A stretch of DNA of 64,000 bases from Apostichopus japonicus (taxonomy: Eukaryota; Echinodermata; Holothuroidea; Aspidochirotida; Stichopodidae), in the NCBI RefSeq assembly GCF_037975245.1, contig NC_092562.1, positions 6,478,501-6,542,500 of the forward strand, in the 5' to 3' direction. A program made the translations under genes and the position numbers. Below are positions 10,201 to 20,560 of the stretch, in pieces. Below the pieces are notes generated by a model, which was not told the origin of the DNA, searched no databases, and worked only from the letters and a program-made list of their open reading frames with translations. Each line of letters begins with the position of its first letter. Position 1 is the first letter of the stretch.

Positions 10201-12889
10201 AACTTGCTTCTCATAGACATTTGTAAATATGTGTCAAAATTTTTTAATTTAAGACTTCAGTGCATTTCAGCCAGAACAAAGCTAATAATTTGGCTGAGAA
10301 TTGTTTAGAAAAGGTAAATTGCCTTGACACTTATATTGGTTGTTGCTTCACTAACTATATGAAAGTAATCTTTTTAATTCCATATCACTTTACAAGAAAT
10401 GTGTGAAAATTGATGTTTTGTAAAATGTTAGAACCAAGAGAAGATATGAAAATGAGAACATGTTGATTTCTTAGAGTTAGAGGCTAAATCTTGTTCTCTC
10501 CCTATTTCAGAATGATGTTTGGACAGAAACAAGCTGTCTGGGTCTGAAAGTCCACTGCTATCTATTGCAAAGTGGTGTAGTGTATGACGCAACAAATTGG
10601 GCGTCCTGTCAGGTAAGTGTAGGCTGACTGCAGAAGAATTACTAATTATGCACCCGACAGTATTAAAGAAGAGGGTACTTAATGAATCAATAATTTAATG
10701 GACGTGCTGGAATCCATGTTCTCTTAAAGACATTTCTTCAACAGCTGTGTCCTCTCCATGCACTTCGTAAGCCTGCTTGCTTTGTAAGATTCACCTTTGT
10801 GGTGTTAAGTTTGGGTAGAGGGGAATGGGGAAGTTTTTTTTCCCTTTCTCAATTTATCTTCTTAACACATTTATTGGCTAATGAACTTGTCTAAACAATT
10901 TTGTCAAGCATGATTTTCATACTCACAAAACAGAGATGGTGATGTTTTTTTTTTTTTTTTTTTTAATGTGAAGTACCGAATACCATTTAGCCTACCCATT
11001 ATCAGGCTTAGACCATACTATAATTCATCTTTTGTTTTCTCACCTTTCAGAAGTTGCTTGGTAAGTTGGAACCAAATGGCTGCAGAGTTCGTGTGAAAAT
11101 TGGGCCTACATCTCATTCACAGAAGTAAGTAAAGGCTTGCTATTGTGATTCAGGTCGGGTGGATTCACTTTGTACGCAGCTGGTTTCAAAGTAACGTTAA
11201 AACTCTGATTTGTAAAGGGAAGATAAACATGTTAATCAGATATATACCAAAGTTCCAAGTGAACTGAATGGCAAAATCTAGCAAAACTTAAAACTTTGGA
11301 AAAAGGATTAGAGCTCTTGAAAGGACTCGATGTCTCCACCAAACAGTCACCTAGTGTCACTCTTCTTCTTGTGTTGCAATCTTTCCCTCACTGAGAAATT
11401 CCCTGGCAGCATTGTTTGATCCTCCTGAATTTTTAAAGGGCTAGTCATATGGAGATATTTAGATGCCTCTTGTATGTTGTAAGAAGTTAATTCTGCCTCG
11501 GTTCTTTGACTCACTGTTAAACTCTCCTTCTTTGTTCGTACTTGAAACTTCATTTGCAATTCTATTGTTTGGTATTACAGAAGAAGTGACTGGTGAAAAC
11601 ATGATTGGAAAGTTATAGATTTGTATGGAATAGTAAGAGTTTGTATAAATTATAAATGAAAGAATAAGATTGAAAAGAGAGATTGATTAAAATAATGTAA
11701 GTAGCATAATTACATATGACTGCTTTAAGCTGGGTTTCACCTGATGGTTATGAGGGTATGATATTTCATTGAGACTTTTTTGTGTACAAATGTATTAATA
11801 GAAAATCACATTTGTGAACGTAATTACAGCTTTCTCCTGTCTTGATATGGTCCATTTTGTCCTGTCTTGACGTGGTCCATTTGTCCTGTCTTGACATGCT
11901 CCACTTTGTACTGTCATGAAATGGTCCATTTTGTCTTGACGTGGTCCATTTGTCCTGTCTTGATATGGTTCATTTTGTCATGACATGGTCCATTTTTCCT
12001 GTTTTGACATGGTCCATTTTGTCCTGTCATGAAATGGTCCAATTTGATATGACATGGTTCATTTTGTCCTGTCATGATATAGTCCAATTTGTCATGACAT
12101 GGTCCATTTTGTCCTGTCATGACATGGTCCATTTTGTCCTGTTTTGACATGGTCCGTTTTGTCCTGTCTTGATATGGTCCATTTTGTCATGAAATGGTCC
12201 AATTTGACATGACATGGTCTATTTTGTCCTGTCATGATATAGTCCAATTTGTCATGACATGGTCCATTTTGTCCTGTCATGACATGGTCCATTTTGTCCT
12301 TTCTTGACATGGTCCATTTTGTCCTGTCTTAATATGGTCCATTTTGTCCTGTTTTGACATGGTCCATTTTGTCCTGTCTTGACATGGTCCATTTTGTCCT
12401 GTCTTGACATGGTCCATTTTGTCCTGTCTTAATATGGTCCATTTTGTCATGACATGTTCCATTTTGTCCTGTCTTGACATGGTCCATTTTGTCCTGTCTT
12501 GACATGGTCCATTTTGTCATGACATGGTCCATTTTTGTCCTGTAATTACATGGTCCAGTTTGTCCTGTTATTACATGGTCCATTTTGTCCTGTTATAACA
12601 TGGTCCATTTTGTCCTCTTATGACTAGGCCCATTGTGTCCTGTCTTGACATGGTCCATTTTGTACTGTTATGACTTGGCCCATTGTATCCTGTCATAACA
12701 TGATCTATGCTGGCCTTGTTACTACATCTTTATGCGTTTTTTTTTTTATCCAACAGTAGCCATCCATCAGATTTTGAGGATTTCATGCATAGATTTGGGT
12801 CAGCACCACCGAGAGGGGGCAGAAGTCGGCAGAGTGGTAATCATTATCCAAACAAGAAGAAGAAGAACAAAAGAGGTGGTAAAAGGTGA
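1161..12889 (+). CDS. DNAJC14: DNAJC14-like J-domain membrane co-chaperone (gene span, ten exons)
   Basis: Exons are 1161-1263, 1900-2357, 3187-3320, 4555-4623, 6735-6791, 7970-7990, 8809-8925, 10511-10612, 11051-11124 and 12757-12889, all with GT/AG borders and consistent phase. Starting at ATG 1175 (context GCCATGG) the product is 417 aa. It has hydrophobic segments at about residues 8-28, 51-69 and 71-88, a Ser/Asn/Gly-rich linker, a J domain at about 193-250 with HPD at 224-226, a Jiv90-like Cys/His region at about 277-350, and a lysine/arginine-rich tail ending KKKKNKRGGKR. In vertebrates DNAJC14 (DRIP78) is an ER-membrane J protein that stimulates Hsp70 and assists receptor export; membrane segments before the J domain and Jiv90 after it are the family order. 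The vertebrate protein is near 700 aa with a long N-terminal region, so either this one is shorter or 5' exons lie before the window; 1160 also looks like a splice acceptor (CTATAG). The introns are filled with repeats. Confidence 0.85.
1900..2357 (+). CDS. DNAJC14: DNAJC14-like exon: membrane segments and Ser/Asn/Gly-rich linker
   Basis: The acceptor is TTTTTATAG|G, joining AC|G into Thr. The exon encodes hydrophobic stretches around VPFMINLFVKHLW and PIWFVVILLVLIVVLCA, then about 80 residues rich in Ser, Gly, Asn and Gln that look disordered. The donor chosen is CCAG|GTACTG (phase 1), which joins to exon 3 as Ala-Asp-Glu. A second phase-1 donor 39 bp downstream (GACG|GTAATC, exon end 2396) would lengthen the linker by 13 residues; cDNA must decide. 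The reading frame itself runs on to a stop at 2422. Confidence 0.75.
3187..3320 (+). CDS. DNAJC14: DNAJC14-like exon: J domain first half with HPD
   Basis: The acceptor is CCTTTGGCAG and the donor AAG|GTATGC. The exon encodes a J domain from SPFEVLGVSVIDTQE through KKEYRRLAILVHPDK, including helix II and the invariant HPD that activates Hsp70. A 97-bp tandem duplication begins four bases into the next intron. Confidence 0.92.
3325..3518. repeat. 97-bp tandem duplication in the intron after exon 3
   Basis: Two copies (3325-3421 and 3422-3518) with few differences, starting GCTTGCAGTGGATCATCATT and ending TTGTTAATGGTGTTT. The first copy starts four bases inside the intron, so the donor GT is just outside the unit. 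Confidence 0.9.
3625..4190 (+). repeat. Dispersed repeat family, copy A
   Basis: Shares an ordered series of words with 13745-14500: TTAGAGGAGA, GATAACTG or GATAGCTG, ACACACAAGGAT, TCTAAATATGA, then GCCACATG, ATTTTCTGCA and GCTAAAGATG. The two copies are diverged and differ by indels. The family is not recognised. It lies in the intron between the two J-domain exons. Confidence 0.7.
4555..4623 (+). CDS. DNAJC14: DNAJC14-like exon: J domain second half
   Basis: The acceptor is GTGTGACAG and the donor GAG|GTATGA, phase 0 to 0. It encodes NKHPDAQRAFQILQAAHDKI followed by GDE, the helix III sequence that follows HPDK in DNAJC14-type J domains. Confidence 0.92.
5531..5806. repeat. 138-bp tandem duplication
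   Basis: Two diverged copies, each beginning AAGTATATTCCC and containing CAACATTAGAATTTCA, GATTGACAATGAGTGG or a near match, and ATCTTCCTAGTG. It lies in the intron before the 6735 exon. Confidence 0.8.
6212..6547 (+). other. Unrecognised 111-codon ORF inside a DNAJC14-like intron
   Basis: Open frame of 111 codons, Cys-rich (CNSMDCPHVEI, FNCQTG, VCSRPSVFPKVATFSL, KCSVHPQFS). Composition and length look more protein-like than neighbouring chance ORFs, and an acceptor-like GATTGCACAG precedes it by a few codons. It does not belong to the DNAJC14 frame. It could be a captured exon, a transposon-derived domain or chance. No function is assigned. Confidence 0.3.
6735..6791 (+). CDS. DNAJC14: DNAJC14-like exon: charged linker helix
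   Basis: 57 nt, 19 codons (ESRLKYQRENEDLAFTQNM), phase 0 to 0, acceptor TTATCTTGAAG and donor ATG|GTAAGC. It matches in position and charge the helix after the J domain in DNAJC14. Confidence 0.8.
7284..7650. repeat. Possible dispersed element with G-run / C-run ends
   Basis: Starts GTAGGGGGC plus a long G run and CTGCAGCCCCC, and ends AACAGCCCCCCAAATCAAAT then GGCTCCTACGCCTATG. The roughly inverted ends (GTAGG..., ...CCTAC) suggest a MITE-like unit. The assignment is weak, and the G run may be mis-sized in the assembly. Confidence 0.35.
7664..7919 (-). mobile_element. CR1/L2-like LINE 3' end fragment
   Basis: On the - strand a frame encodes WNALQVPLNLKSCTSILTF, then KELLKTHLMREAFSDLDF and a stop at 7779. 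This is the typical C-terminus of CR1/L2-type LINE reverse transcriptases (WN-LP..., F K..LKTHL). A 3' UTR follows with GGCGCCTTGAGCACCCCGCA and an (ATT)n-like tail at the low-coordinate end. It is 5'-truncated and lies in a DNAJC14-like intron. Confidence 0.75.
7970..7990 (+). CDS. DNAJC14: DNAJC14-like 21-nt microexon
   Basis: Seven codons (ADECERL), phase 0 to 0, between a strong acceptor (ATTTCTTTTGTAG) and donor TTG|GTAAGA. It keeps frame with both neighbours and continues the amphipathic helix into the next exon (LRSTIHCEC). Skipping it would also keep frame, so it is a candidate alternative exon. Confidence 0.7.
8465..8775. repeat. Degenerate ~70-bp tandem repeats before the 8809 exon
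   Basis: Four diverged copies built from GAGTACCCTGCTCT, GAGTCCT(A/T)GTATCATAGCA and TAGGTTTATTTGTA. The last copy abuts the splice acceptor at 8808. Confidence 0.65.
8809..8925 (+). CDS. DNAJC14: DNAJC14-like exon: Jiv90-like Cys/His region
   Basis: 39 codons, phase 0 to 0, acceptor CTAAACAG and donor GAG|GTAAGT. It encodes IHCECGLFHQM, then ARFCSVHGTHHQ. The Cys-x-Cys plus Cys-x-x-His spacing resembles the Cys/His pattern of the Jiv90 region in vertebrate DNAJC14, likely metal binding (inference). Confidence 0.88.
9440..9790 (+). mobile_element. Probable LINE 3' UTR remnant
   Basis: Contains GACCCGTTTGGAAATAAGC, TTAAAGGGTTATCC, then a tail ACTGAATAAAATCAAATCAA. The 'CCC..TTGGAAATAAG.. AATGGGTTATCC' block is a familiar 3' UTR theme of CR1-like LINEs in marine invertebrates. 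No coding remnant was seen next to it. Confidence 0.4.
10511..10612 (+). CDS. DNAJC14: DNAJC14-like exon: Jiv90-like continuation
   Basis: 34 codons, phase 0 to 0, acceptor CCTATTTCAG and donor CAG|GTAAGT. It encodes NDVWTETSCLGLKVHCYLL and then GVVYDATNWASCQ, matching the family pattern of an FWAES-like motif, a GLK motif, VYD and a trailing Cys. Confidence 0.88.
11051..11124 (+). CDS. DNAJC14: DNAJC14-like exon 9
   Basis: Acceptor CACCTTTCAG, donor AA|GTAAGT, ends in phase 2. It encodes LEPNGCRVRVKIGPTSHSQ, equivalent to the stretch after the Jiv90 region that leads to the C-terminal tail. Confidence 0.82.
11835..12700. repeat. 25-bp minisatellite array in the last DNAJC14-like intron
   Basis: About 33 copies of a unit close to GACATGGTCCATTTTGTCCT plus GTCTT, with shortened variants and frequent GTCATGACATG self-complementary words. 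Both strands are nearly stop-free, which creates spurious ORFs. The array ends about 60 bp before the last coding exon. Confidence 0.93.
12757..12889 (+). CDS. DNAJC14: DNAJC14-like last coding exon: basic tail and stop
   Basis: Acceptor TTTTTATCCAACAG. It joins AA|T AGC as Asn-Ser and encodes SDFEDFMHRFGSAPPRGG, then a strongly basic end (KKKKNKRGGKR) and TGA at 12887-12889. Vertebrate DNAJC14 also has a DLQDFLSRIF-like motif followed by a basic C-terminus, which supports both the frame and the end. Confidence 0.88.
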
Positions 12890-13744
12890 AAGGCCCTCTA
12901 TTACAATGACATTGTCTAAAGCCACTTATGGAGGATGGTTATGTGTCTGAACAAAACTCTTGGTTGCCTTACCCCAAGAGGACTTCATCAATGACATGAT
13001 GGCAGAAATGTTTTTACGAAATGTTTCGTCTCAGGAAGCAAATGACTCTTTAAATTCAATTTCTTTAAAGGGAATGAGCAACTGTTTCACAGTATTACTT
13101 AAGAACAACTTATATTATTTTCAATGAAAGGTGAGAAAGAATTAAACAGAATGTTTAGATGATGTTACGTCATGTTATTGATTCATTAATGGGAAATAGT
13201 TTCAGATGTTTCCCCGACTAATTGAGAATGTATGGAATGGGTAAGTTACTAAGGTTACCATCTTCATACAAAATCAAGCGATAATCATTAATCTGGTAGT
13301 TGCAGAGTGAATCCATCAATTCGGAAGATGGTTGCCATTTTGATGATCATTTTCGCACTGCTGAAATTTAAAGTGGACATCATCCTAAAAATTCTTGAAA
13401 AGAAGTGATGATACTTCATAAGAAACTTTCAATCGTCATTTTAAGATGTATAACAAATCTTGAAAAGTTTCCCAAGTTTAGCATGTTTATATATTTTTTT
13501 CCCCACTTTTTTAAATTCATTTTCAAGTTTTGGTAGTTTGTAAGAGAACTAAGTTACTATCTGATCTTCCATATGATACAAGAGTAATTTAAATTTGTCT
13601 TTATCTTGTGTTTTTTTCCCCACTTTCTTTAATGTATTTTCATGATTAACTCATTGAGATGTGTCATAGTGCTATTTTAAGAAGAATGATATATACATGT
13701 ATATTATATTGTGAATTTCACATGGGTCATGGGCAAGTTCATTT
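12890..13744. other. 3' UTR / intergenic, no gene seen
   Basis: Follows the DNAJC14-like stop and probably includes its 3' UTR. No canonical AATAAA was seen in the first 250 bases. T-rich stretches with TTTTTTTCCCCACTTT occur twice (13495 and 13610). Confidence 0.5.
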
Positions 13745-14500
13745 TACTCTTAGAGGAGATGAAAACCACAACCATTATTAATATCAACCTATGTGATAGA
13801 GATAGCTGTCATGACAACTTCCCCAATGTCATAAAAATCTTAATCCATTTGTGAGATATCACAGGTTTCATATAACACACAAGGATAAAGGCTGGATCAG
13901 ATCTAAATATGATGTCATCAAGCCACATGTGCCTCTTTCTTTAAGTTTTTTCTGTATTTATTACAAGGTCTATTTTCTGCATTTGAAGGTGAGTTTTAGC
14001 AAATGCTGAATCCTAAAATATAAAGCTCTTAGCATCAGGCATGAGCTTTTCCCCCAAATTCGAGGATTATCCGTGATTTCTTTTCTACCTTGTGGACAAA
14101 AACTATTATCCTAACACACTGTAGCATACGCAAACTGGAGCCTATACCGCAAGTTTGGCAAAGTTCCGTGATTTTATTTTACCCCAGGCTCATCCCTGTA
14201 GAATGGCCTTATCGTGGCATTGGTTACAGTTCAAAACTTGAAAATATCTGACCATGAAAACTACAAGGACAAAATAAAGCAAAGAGAAAATGAAGAGGTT
14301 TCATCATATTCTGATGACATGGTGGCATTACAGACTTACAATATAACAGTTTGCAGACATCACTTTGAAGCTAGGATATCTCTCAAAGAGAACGTGGTTT
14401 TTCTTAGTTGTTTGGGAGTGTAATTAATCACAAATATCTCTATCATATAAGCTAAAGATGATGGTTTGGTTTTTGTGGCTCCTTTCATACACTGCTAGCT
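13745..14500 (+). repeat. Dispersed repeat family, copy B
   Basis: Diverged sister of 3625-4190, same orientation and same order of shared words (TTAGAGGAGA, ACACACAAGGATAAAG, TCTAAATATGA, GCCACATG, TATTTTCTGCAT, GCTAAAGATGATGG). Copy B is about 200 bp longer through internal insertions. Confidence 0.7.
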
Positions 14501-16570
14501 TATTCTGTTGCCATTCATTTCCATTGCATCACAGTTATGCAATTTTGCTTAAAAAGTTGGACAGTGACATAGAAAGTTTATAATAAAAGGTCCCATCAAT
14601 TTTTTCTTTAATTTCTTTTTATCATCTTTTTCAACTATAAGTGAAAGTGCATACATCTAAAGCATTAAGCACATGTTTGTATTCAGTCATTTCATATTTT
14701 ACTGTGACTCGATTATTGCATTTGTAAAATTTGATCAACCTGGATGGAAAGACTTCAAAGCAAAACCCATTAGCGTAAGTACTGTTCAATATTACTCTGT
14801 GAAAAATAGTTCTTGCCAGAATTCCCCCCTTTTTTCTTTTTTTTTTTCTTAGTCAGTCTGCTGTTGTTGATGGACTTAAAAATGACTTCACATTAATTTT
14901 GTTCTGCTTGACTCGATGATATGAAAAACTGTGCATTCTCATGCCAATGTGGAGTTTAGCATTAGTCAGTGCACAGTTTTGTGTGTACATATATATAAAG
15001 CTATGGCATTTTCTGTTATTAGCTGTTGTGTAGAACATGTTAATACATCCTACTGTGTCCTACTTCCTCGTAACTAAGTTTGAATCATGATAAAACTACT
15101 TCCTTTGTGTAAAACTTTCACTTTAATTCCTTATTCATGTAAGTTGTCAGCATGTTATTTCAAAACTTTTTGTTTCAAAGTTCATAGTTTCCTACGTAAA
15201 AGACTGGACAAAGGACATGGTATTTGTTTGGAAACGACATTTGCAAATTTGTTGGTAGCTAGGGGTAAGGGGAGAGGTTTGGGTGTAGGAGTAATTCAGA
15301 AAGACTCATTAGCAATAATAGTCAAATTGACAAGCCTATTGTATGATGCTTCATGCTTCTTGTGAGTTTAACTTATATATACAAGCAATTGCTTGTGGGA
15401 CAATGGGAGAGTCATTGAATTGTGCTAATGACAGGGAAAATTTGATTAGGAAATAGCAGCAGGGGTTTGGAGTTGTGTGGATCTTCTTGTCTGTACAATG
15501 TATGTCAAAAGGATTATCATTATATTATACACATCAGTGTAAGAAACTTATATATGTTAAGTATGCAAATATGTGAACTACTTTATTTAAGCTAGCATAT
15601 GTGTCAACTTGATGCAACTCAACATGGTTAAAAGCATATCACACAACATTGATCTTTTAAATATCTGGATATGTTCTCTATTTCACTGATAGACATCTTA
15701 TCAAATCCAAATCCAGCCTTTACATTTTCAAAGTATTAAAGTTGTAAATTAGTGCCGACATGAAATCTGTCTAATATCTTATATATTGGCAAGGAGCTTT
15801 GCACGATGAAATGTTGTTGCCATTTAGCTGAAATTTTACTGCCTTTTGCCAGAATTAAGTCTGTAAATGTGTTTGCTATGTAAATTTGAAGGAAACTTAA
15901 ACTAAGTAATCAGTAAATCATAGTTAACATATTAAGCTTGCTTGCCAGGAGATCTTTCAGAATGCAAAAGGGTTAAACTCTTGTAAATTTTTTTTTGTCT
16001 TTAGTTTGCTAGACATTATACAAATCAAACTTTTCCCTTTTGCTGGTGAAAGCTATATAAAATGGAGAAATATTTAACATGGTGTGTCAATACCTTTGTC
16101 ATTCTTGGTCTCCATTTGTAATTTACCATATTATGGAGAATGAAAGACAGACAATTGTTTTGAAGCTGTAATATCTGTTGGGTTCCAATACCATAATTCA
16201 GCTTCCAAAGAAAGTACAATTAGCAGGAATTGATGTCAACTGTCAATGAAAATAGCAATGGGTTCTTGTTGTATGTTCATTGATCGAACCGGGATTACCA
16301 TACCTGCTATGAAAGTGCCAGAGACAATCTAGGTTGGGAGATGAGAGAGGCTTGTAGGGGGGGGGGGGGTGTATTCCCCTCCATTTCAACCCCACACAAA
16401 GAATTACTAGTTATTAGCATGCTAACATATGGTCTAGATATGCCTCAGAATGCACAGTTTCTCATTTAAATTCCCCGGTTTGAGTCACTCCCAGATTAAT
16501 GTATGTCGTCCAGTTACAGAGTTGTTGACAATTAACAATTCATAATCATGGACGTTAAATATGAATGTAA
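14501..16570. other. Intergenic, no gene seen
   Basis: Only short chance ORFs. A poly-G run sits at about 16359. Nothing here has splice sites plus protein-like sequence. Confidence 0.5.
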
Positions 16571-16574
16571 GAGA

Positions 16575-16672
16575 CTGACTTCGGTCAGCTCGCGGCTTTG
16601 ATAAGCCAATTAGGCTTCTTCGCGAGTTCCTGCTCGCAGGAGGATCTAAAATACATACATACATACATACAT
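16575..16672 (+). mobile_element. Short retroelement 3' end with (CATA)n tail
   Basis: A structured segment with a stem CTCGCG/CGCGAG enclosing AAGCCAATTAGGCTT, then GCTCGCAGGAGGATCTAAAA and five or more CATA repeats. Hairpin plus microsatellite tail fits an RTE-type LINE or dependent SINE 3' end (inference). Confidence 0.4.
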
Positions 16673-17469
16673 AAATTGTTATCTGTGAGGAGAACCTTCA
16701 AAATTATTAAGGGTTCATATGAAAATGTTGTGACTTAACCTGTTCTGTCTTCAAATAATTCATTTTTGGTGTATTTTGATATTAAGGGATGTTAAACCGT
16801 ACTGTCATGTTTTCATCATGTTTTGATTAAGGCCTTTCGGAAGTCTTAATTTGTCAATTAATAGGGCCATTGTGGAAAAGGGCCCTTAACAGTACTCTCA
16901 TGAGAAAGAGGAATGAACCTTGCAAAGATCCTTCTACAATGGCACAAATGCGATGGACACCGTACAGAGGAGCCAACAGCAATGAAAAGAGGGGCTCTAA
17001 GAAGTCTAAAATTGGAACCAGGGGAGGGGAGGGGGGAGGGGGTTGGTTTTTGGGTGGGAGTGGGGTTGGTTATTGAAGAAGTTGATAAGAAAAAAGGCTA
17101 CAATAAGGCTGAAATAAATGTACAACAATAACTTGTATGGTAACCATATATATATTATAATTATTATATTTAAACAAGATGTACATATATTGTTAAGTTT
17201 GTCAATGACATCTACCTAGTCACACACCTTGGAGGAACTACATTTAGCTATGAAATTGTAATAGAAGCAATATTAAGCTAAAAACATCCTGTATCGGATC
17301 CGAAAATATTGAAATTGTTGAAATATTATTTGGAATAAAATAGCAAAAATATGTAATTCATATTAAATATTGTGTCCTGTGGCAAGTACACACTCCTGTA
17401 GACTAAGCCTCATTGTGATAAAATAATATTTGGTAGTATATATTAAAACTGACAAGTACACTGCATAGT

Positions 17470-17690
17470 TGAAAAGACAATAGGCTTACTACTACTAAAA
17501 AAGAAAAGACAATAGGCTTACTACTACTAAAAAAGAAAAGACAATAGGCTTACTACTACTAAAAAAGAAAAGACAATAGGCTTAATACTACTAAAAAAGA
17601 AAAGACAATAGGCTTAATACTACTAAAAAAGAAAAGACAATAGAAAAGAAAAGACAATAGACTTACTACTACCAAAGTAGAAAAGACAAA
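17470..17690. repeat. 32-bp tandem array
   Basis: Six to seven copies of GAAAAGACAATAGGCTTACT followed by ACTACTAAAAAA, nearly identical, with a short degenerate end. Confidence 0.93.
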
Positions 17691-17699
17691 AGAACTAAA

Positions 17700-19461
17700 C
17701 AATTAAATGATTTTCATCATAGTCCATTGATACTTCCTCTTTTTATTACAGCATAATTAGGCCTTTAGTGCACGAGGAGGGGTAGAACAAGTTCTGCCGA
17801 CCTACACACTGACTTTACTGTCTTTTCTCAAGTGCTTCCTTCCATTCATATGTTCTGCTATCTTATTTGACCTCAGCTTTGTGTTGAAATGTTCATGTTA
17901 TAAATCCTACTAGCAGTTTCCTTTGTTTTATTACGACAACAAAAATACCAGTCTTTTGAATCACAATCCTTGTACAGAAGGAGCTCCTAATAGAGCTGGA
18001 ACAGGATACACAACTGGCTCGCACACATTGATTCTAAGATTGGTATGAGTAAGACTTCGAAAGAACTAGTAAGTGAAAGTACTGAAAGGACTGAGAACTT
18101 GACATAAATAGACTTTGCAATTCATAACACAACCTGGATAAAACTATAATAACAAGTAAAATGAAATACATGTGGGGATGAAGTGCCCTGGCAATGCAAC
18201 TGATACATGCCTGTAAACATTACCTTGTGATAATAATGGTACTTATTGTAAAGTCACCCAAGATATGCTCATGGGCATGAAAACAAACAACTTTATCCTC
18301 TCTAAAGCTTTAGTTCCATCAAATTGAGACTTATGATCTGATCATTTTATGTCAAATGAAGCATCGCAAGTTCCCCTTGAAAGGAGGAAGAGAAACTACA
18401 TGTAAAGCATATTAATGCCTTTGTGCTTGAACATGAACAATGTACACAGTATCACACACTTGTCATTATTGATATTATTACTGTAGATAATGCCAATATT
18501 TTAATAGCAATAAAATTTGCAAACCAACATATATATATATATATACAAAAAACTGTTTTTCCAAATATAGATGTAAGAGAGTTTCCTAACAAATGAAAAT
18601 AAAACGAAAAAATTAAAATAACATTACTAAAACGAATGATTTTAAGAAAAAGACGTTGGAGAAAATGTGATCATGTGTCTGAAAGAAGATTGAAATAAAT
18701 GTATGAGATGTGAAAACCAAATAACAAAACAACCAAAGTATTCCAACTTAAAATGTACAAAGCAAAGTAAATTTAGGATTTCAAATTTTAATTTTAATTG
18801 TTTTGCAAATTTTAAAAAATGTTTCCAGAAATACTGAAATGATATAACTTATTTTACAATGTCTAGAAAACTAAACCTTAAAACTTTTCCTTATATAATT
18901 ATTTCCTTTGAATCAAGATATATATATTATTTCATGTTAAATCCACTTACACATGTCTGATACAACGTGACCATACAACTGGCCTATAATTTCCTCCTTA
19001 TACAGACACAGAATAATTTATGTATAGTTGTCATACTAGTGCCTGCTAAAACATTCTTATCAGTTTTAAAGTGTGTCCCTGAATTCAAAGGAAGAAACAG
19101 ATAAATACTGTTTGCACAGCAGATCACCATATTTACATCTTAAAATCTGGTAAAAAGTTGAATGTACTGGTTGCTATTAAGGAGAGAGTAAAAGGTAACT
19201 CCATATTGTAACCTGACTGCTTATGATACTGAAGCTGTGAGTAACACTTAATGGTTAGAATTGGAATGAACTTGACCTAGAGCACATTATACAACCATAC
19301 TGTCTGCTTCGTTCAAAACAGTTTTAGAATTGTAGTTGTTTCCATCAATCTAGTTCTATCCAACTAATGGTGAATTACATAGCAAATAGATGGTAGCGAT
19401 TGAACAATATTATTACTAAGAAAATTCCTTTGGACTCGCTTTTGCATTGAGCGAAGTTAGA

Positions 19462-19493
<32 letters not shown>

Positions 19494-19620
19494 CACATTA
19501 TAATGGTGGCAAATATTCACAAAGAGTGCTCTATGCCAAGGCAGAGCTAGAATATAATATACTTAATATATAATATACTTAACTAAAATACCATCATACT
19601 GCTATTCGGAGTTTCACAGG
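17700..19620. other. Intergenic between two convergent genes, no gene seen
   Basis: AT-rich sequence between the 3' ends of the DNAJC14-like and dehydratase genes. Holds (TA)n runs at about 18528 and 19465. No protein-like ORF. Confidence 0.5.
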
Positions 19621-19624
19621 TACG

Positions 19625-19850
19625 GCTCGCGCGCCGATCATCATTTCGAGCAAAACTAGCTCTATATACATATATATAGAGGAATTACGGAAAAACTGTT
19701 AAACAACTATGCTGCATTTAGAGAAAGGCTGGATCTTGAGTGAGATACAATAATTAAATTAAGTAAATGATTGGAGGTAGAACAGCCAAATGTTTGGTTT
19801 TTGCTGAGCTTTTGAGCAAACCTAGCTCTTCTTCAGTGAATGATCACCGA
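19625..19850 (-). mobile_element. Penelope-like element remnant with hammerhead-like motifs
   Basis: Read on the - strand, 19801-19840 contains CTGAAGA (fits CUGANGA), a stem GAGC...GCTC and then AAAAG where GAAA is expected. At 19637-19668 a related GAGC...GCTC stem is followed by an intact GAAA. Such paired hammerhead-like motifs mark the terminal repeats of Penelope-like retroelements; the family assignment is inference. A (TA)n run follows at about 19932. Confidence 0.4.
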
Positions 19851-19928
19851 AAGTGACAAGGAGTGGCAGAAATTGAAACTATTTGAAAGAGAATAGTGTC
19901 GGCATGGCAGTGAAGTTAATGCGACTTA

Positions 19929-19962
<34 letters not shown>

Positions 19963-20452
19963 AAGCTATATATATTTATGTATTGGACTGTTTTTGTACA
20001 TACACCTGTGCAATTCACTCTACACTACACAGCCCATATGATGATTGCAAATTTACAGAAAGAAACGTTTGTGCAACCGACAGAATAAACAGTCCACTTC
20101 AATTATTCATTAGTATGTTACTGATGCAAAGAAGTAACTCCGATACATGATGTTAATTCTGGATATTAGCTTATCATTATTACTTGATGCATATAACATC
20201 TTATAACCCACAAATTACTTAATATGTCGAAAGGTGTTACCATTCTTTGTCGTAAGTTGCTGAAGATTTGTGAATCTACCGTGTGCTTGAAAACTCCAAA
20301 CGGTTCAGGATACATATTCTCTTTGTAGTACTATACTATCCTATCTTTCTGAAGAGAGAGGGCTTCACAATGTTAGATAATTGGCCAGACGGCATCAAGT
20401 CAATGAAGTATTCCTGACAGAGAAACTCAGCCGGCAACTAACGAGAGGATAT

Positions 20453-20560
20453 TTAGAACTTTAAGGATGAACCCCAAAGAACCCTGTCATACTTCTCTCG
20501 AAGACGTCTTTCAATCTCAACGGAGTGCTCTGAATCTCTGGTTTCAACTACCACTTTAAC
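20453..20560 (-). CDS. Dehydratase last coding exon: ACT end and stop
   Basis: Encodes [20 protein letters not shown], then [12 protein letters not shown] and TAA (20455-20453). 'VETRD.EH..E...L' closes the ACT domain. Acceptor CTTCCAAATTAG. No clear polyadenylation signal was found in the next 500 bases. Confidence 0.92.
   Translation of the reverse strand, partial: VKVVVETRDSEHSVEIERRLREKYDRVLWGSSLKF

Noticed and set aside
11914-12583. Overlapping ORFs of 67-84 codons (repeating DKMDHVMTGQNGPCHD-like peptides)
   Set aside because: They are translations of the 25-bp minisatellite, present on both strands and in several frames.
16870-17131. Two overlapping Gly-rich ORFs
   Set aside because: The Gly-rich part is a translated G-rich tract (GGGGAGGGGAGGGGGGAGGG); no protein-like pattern.
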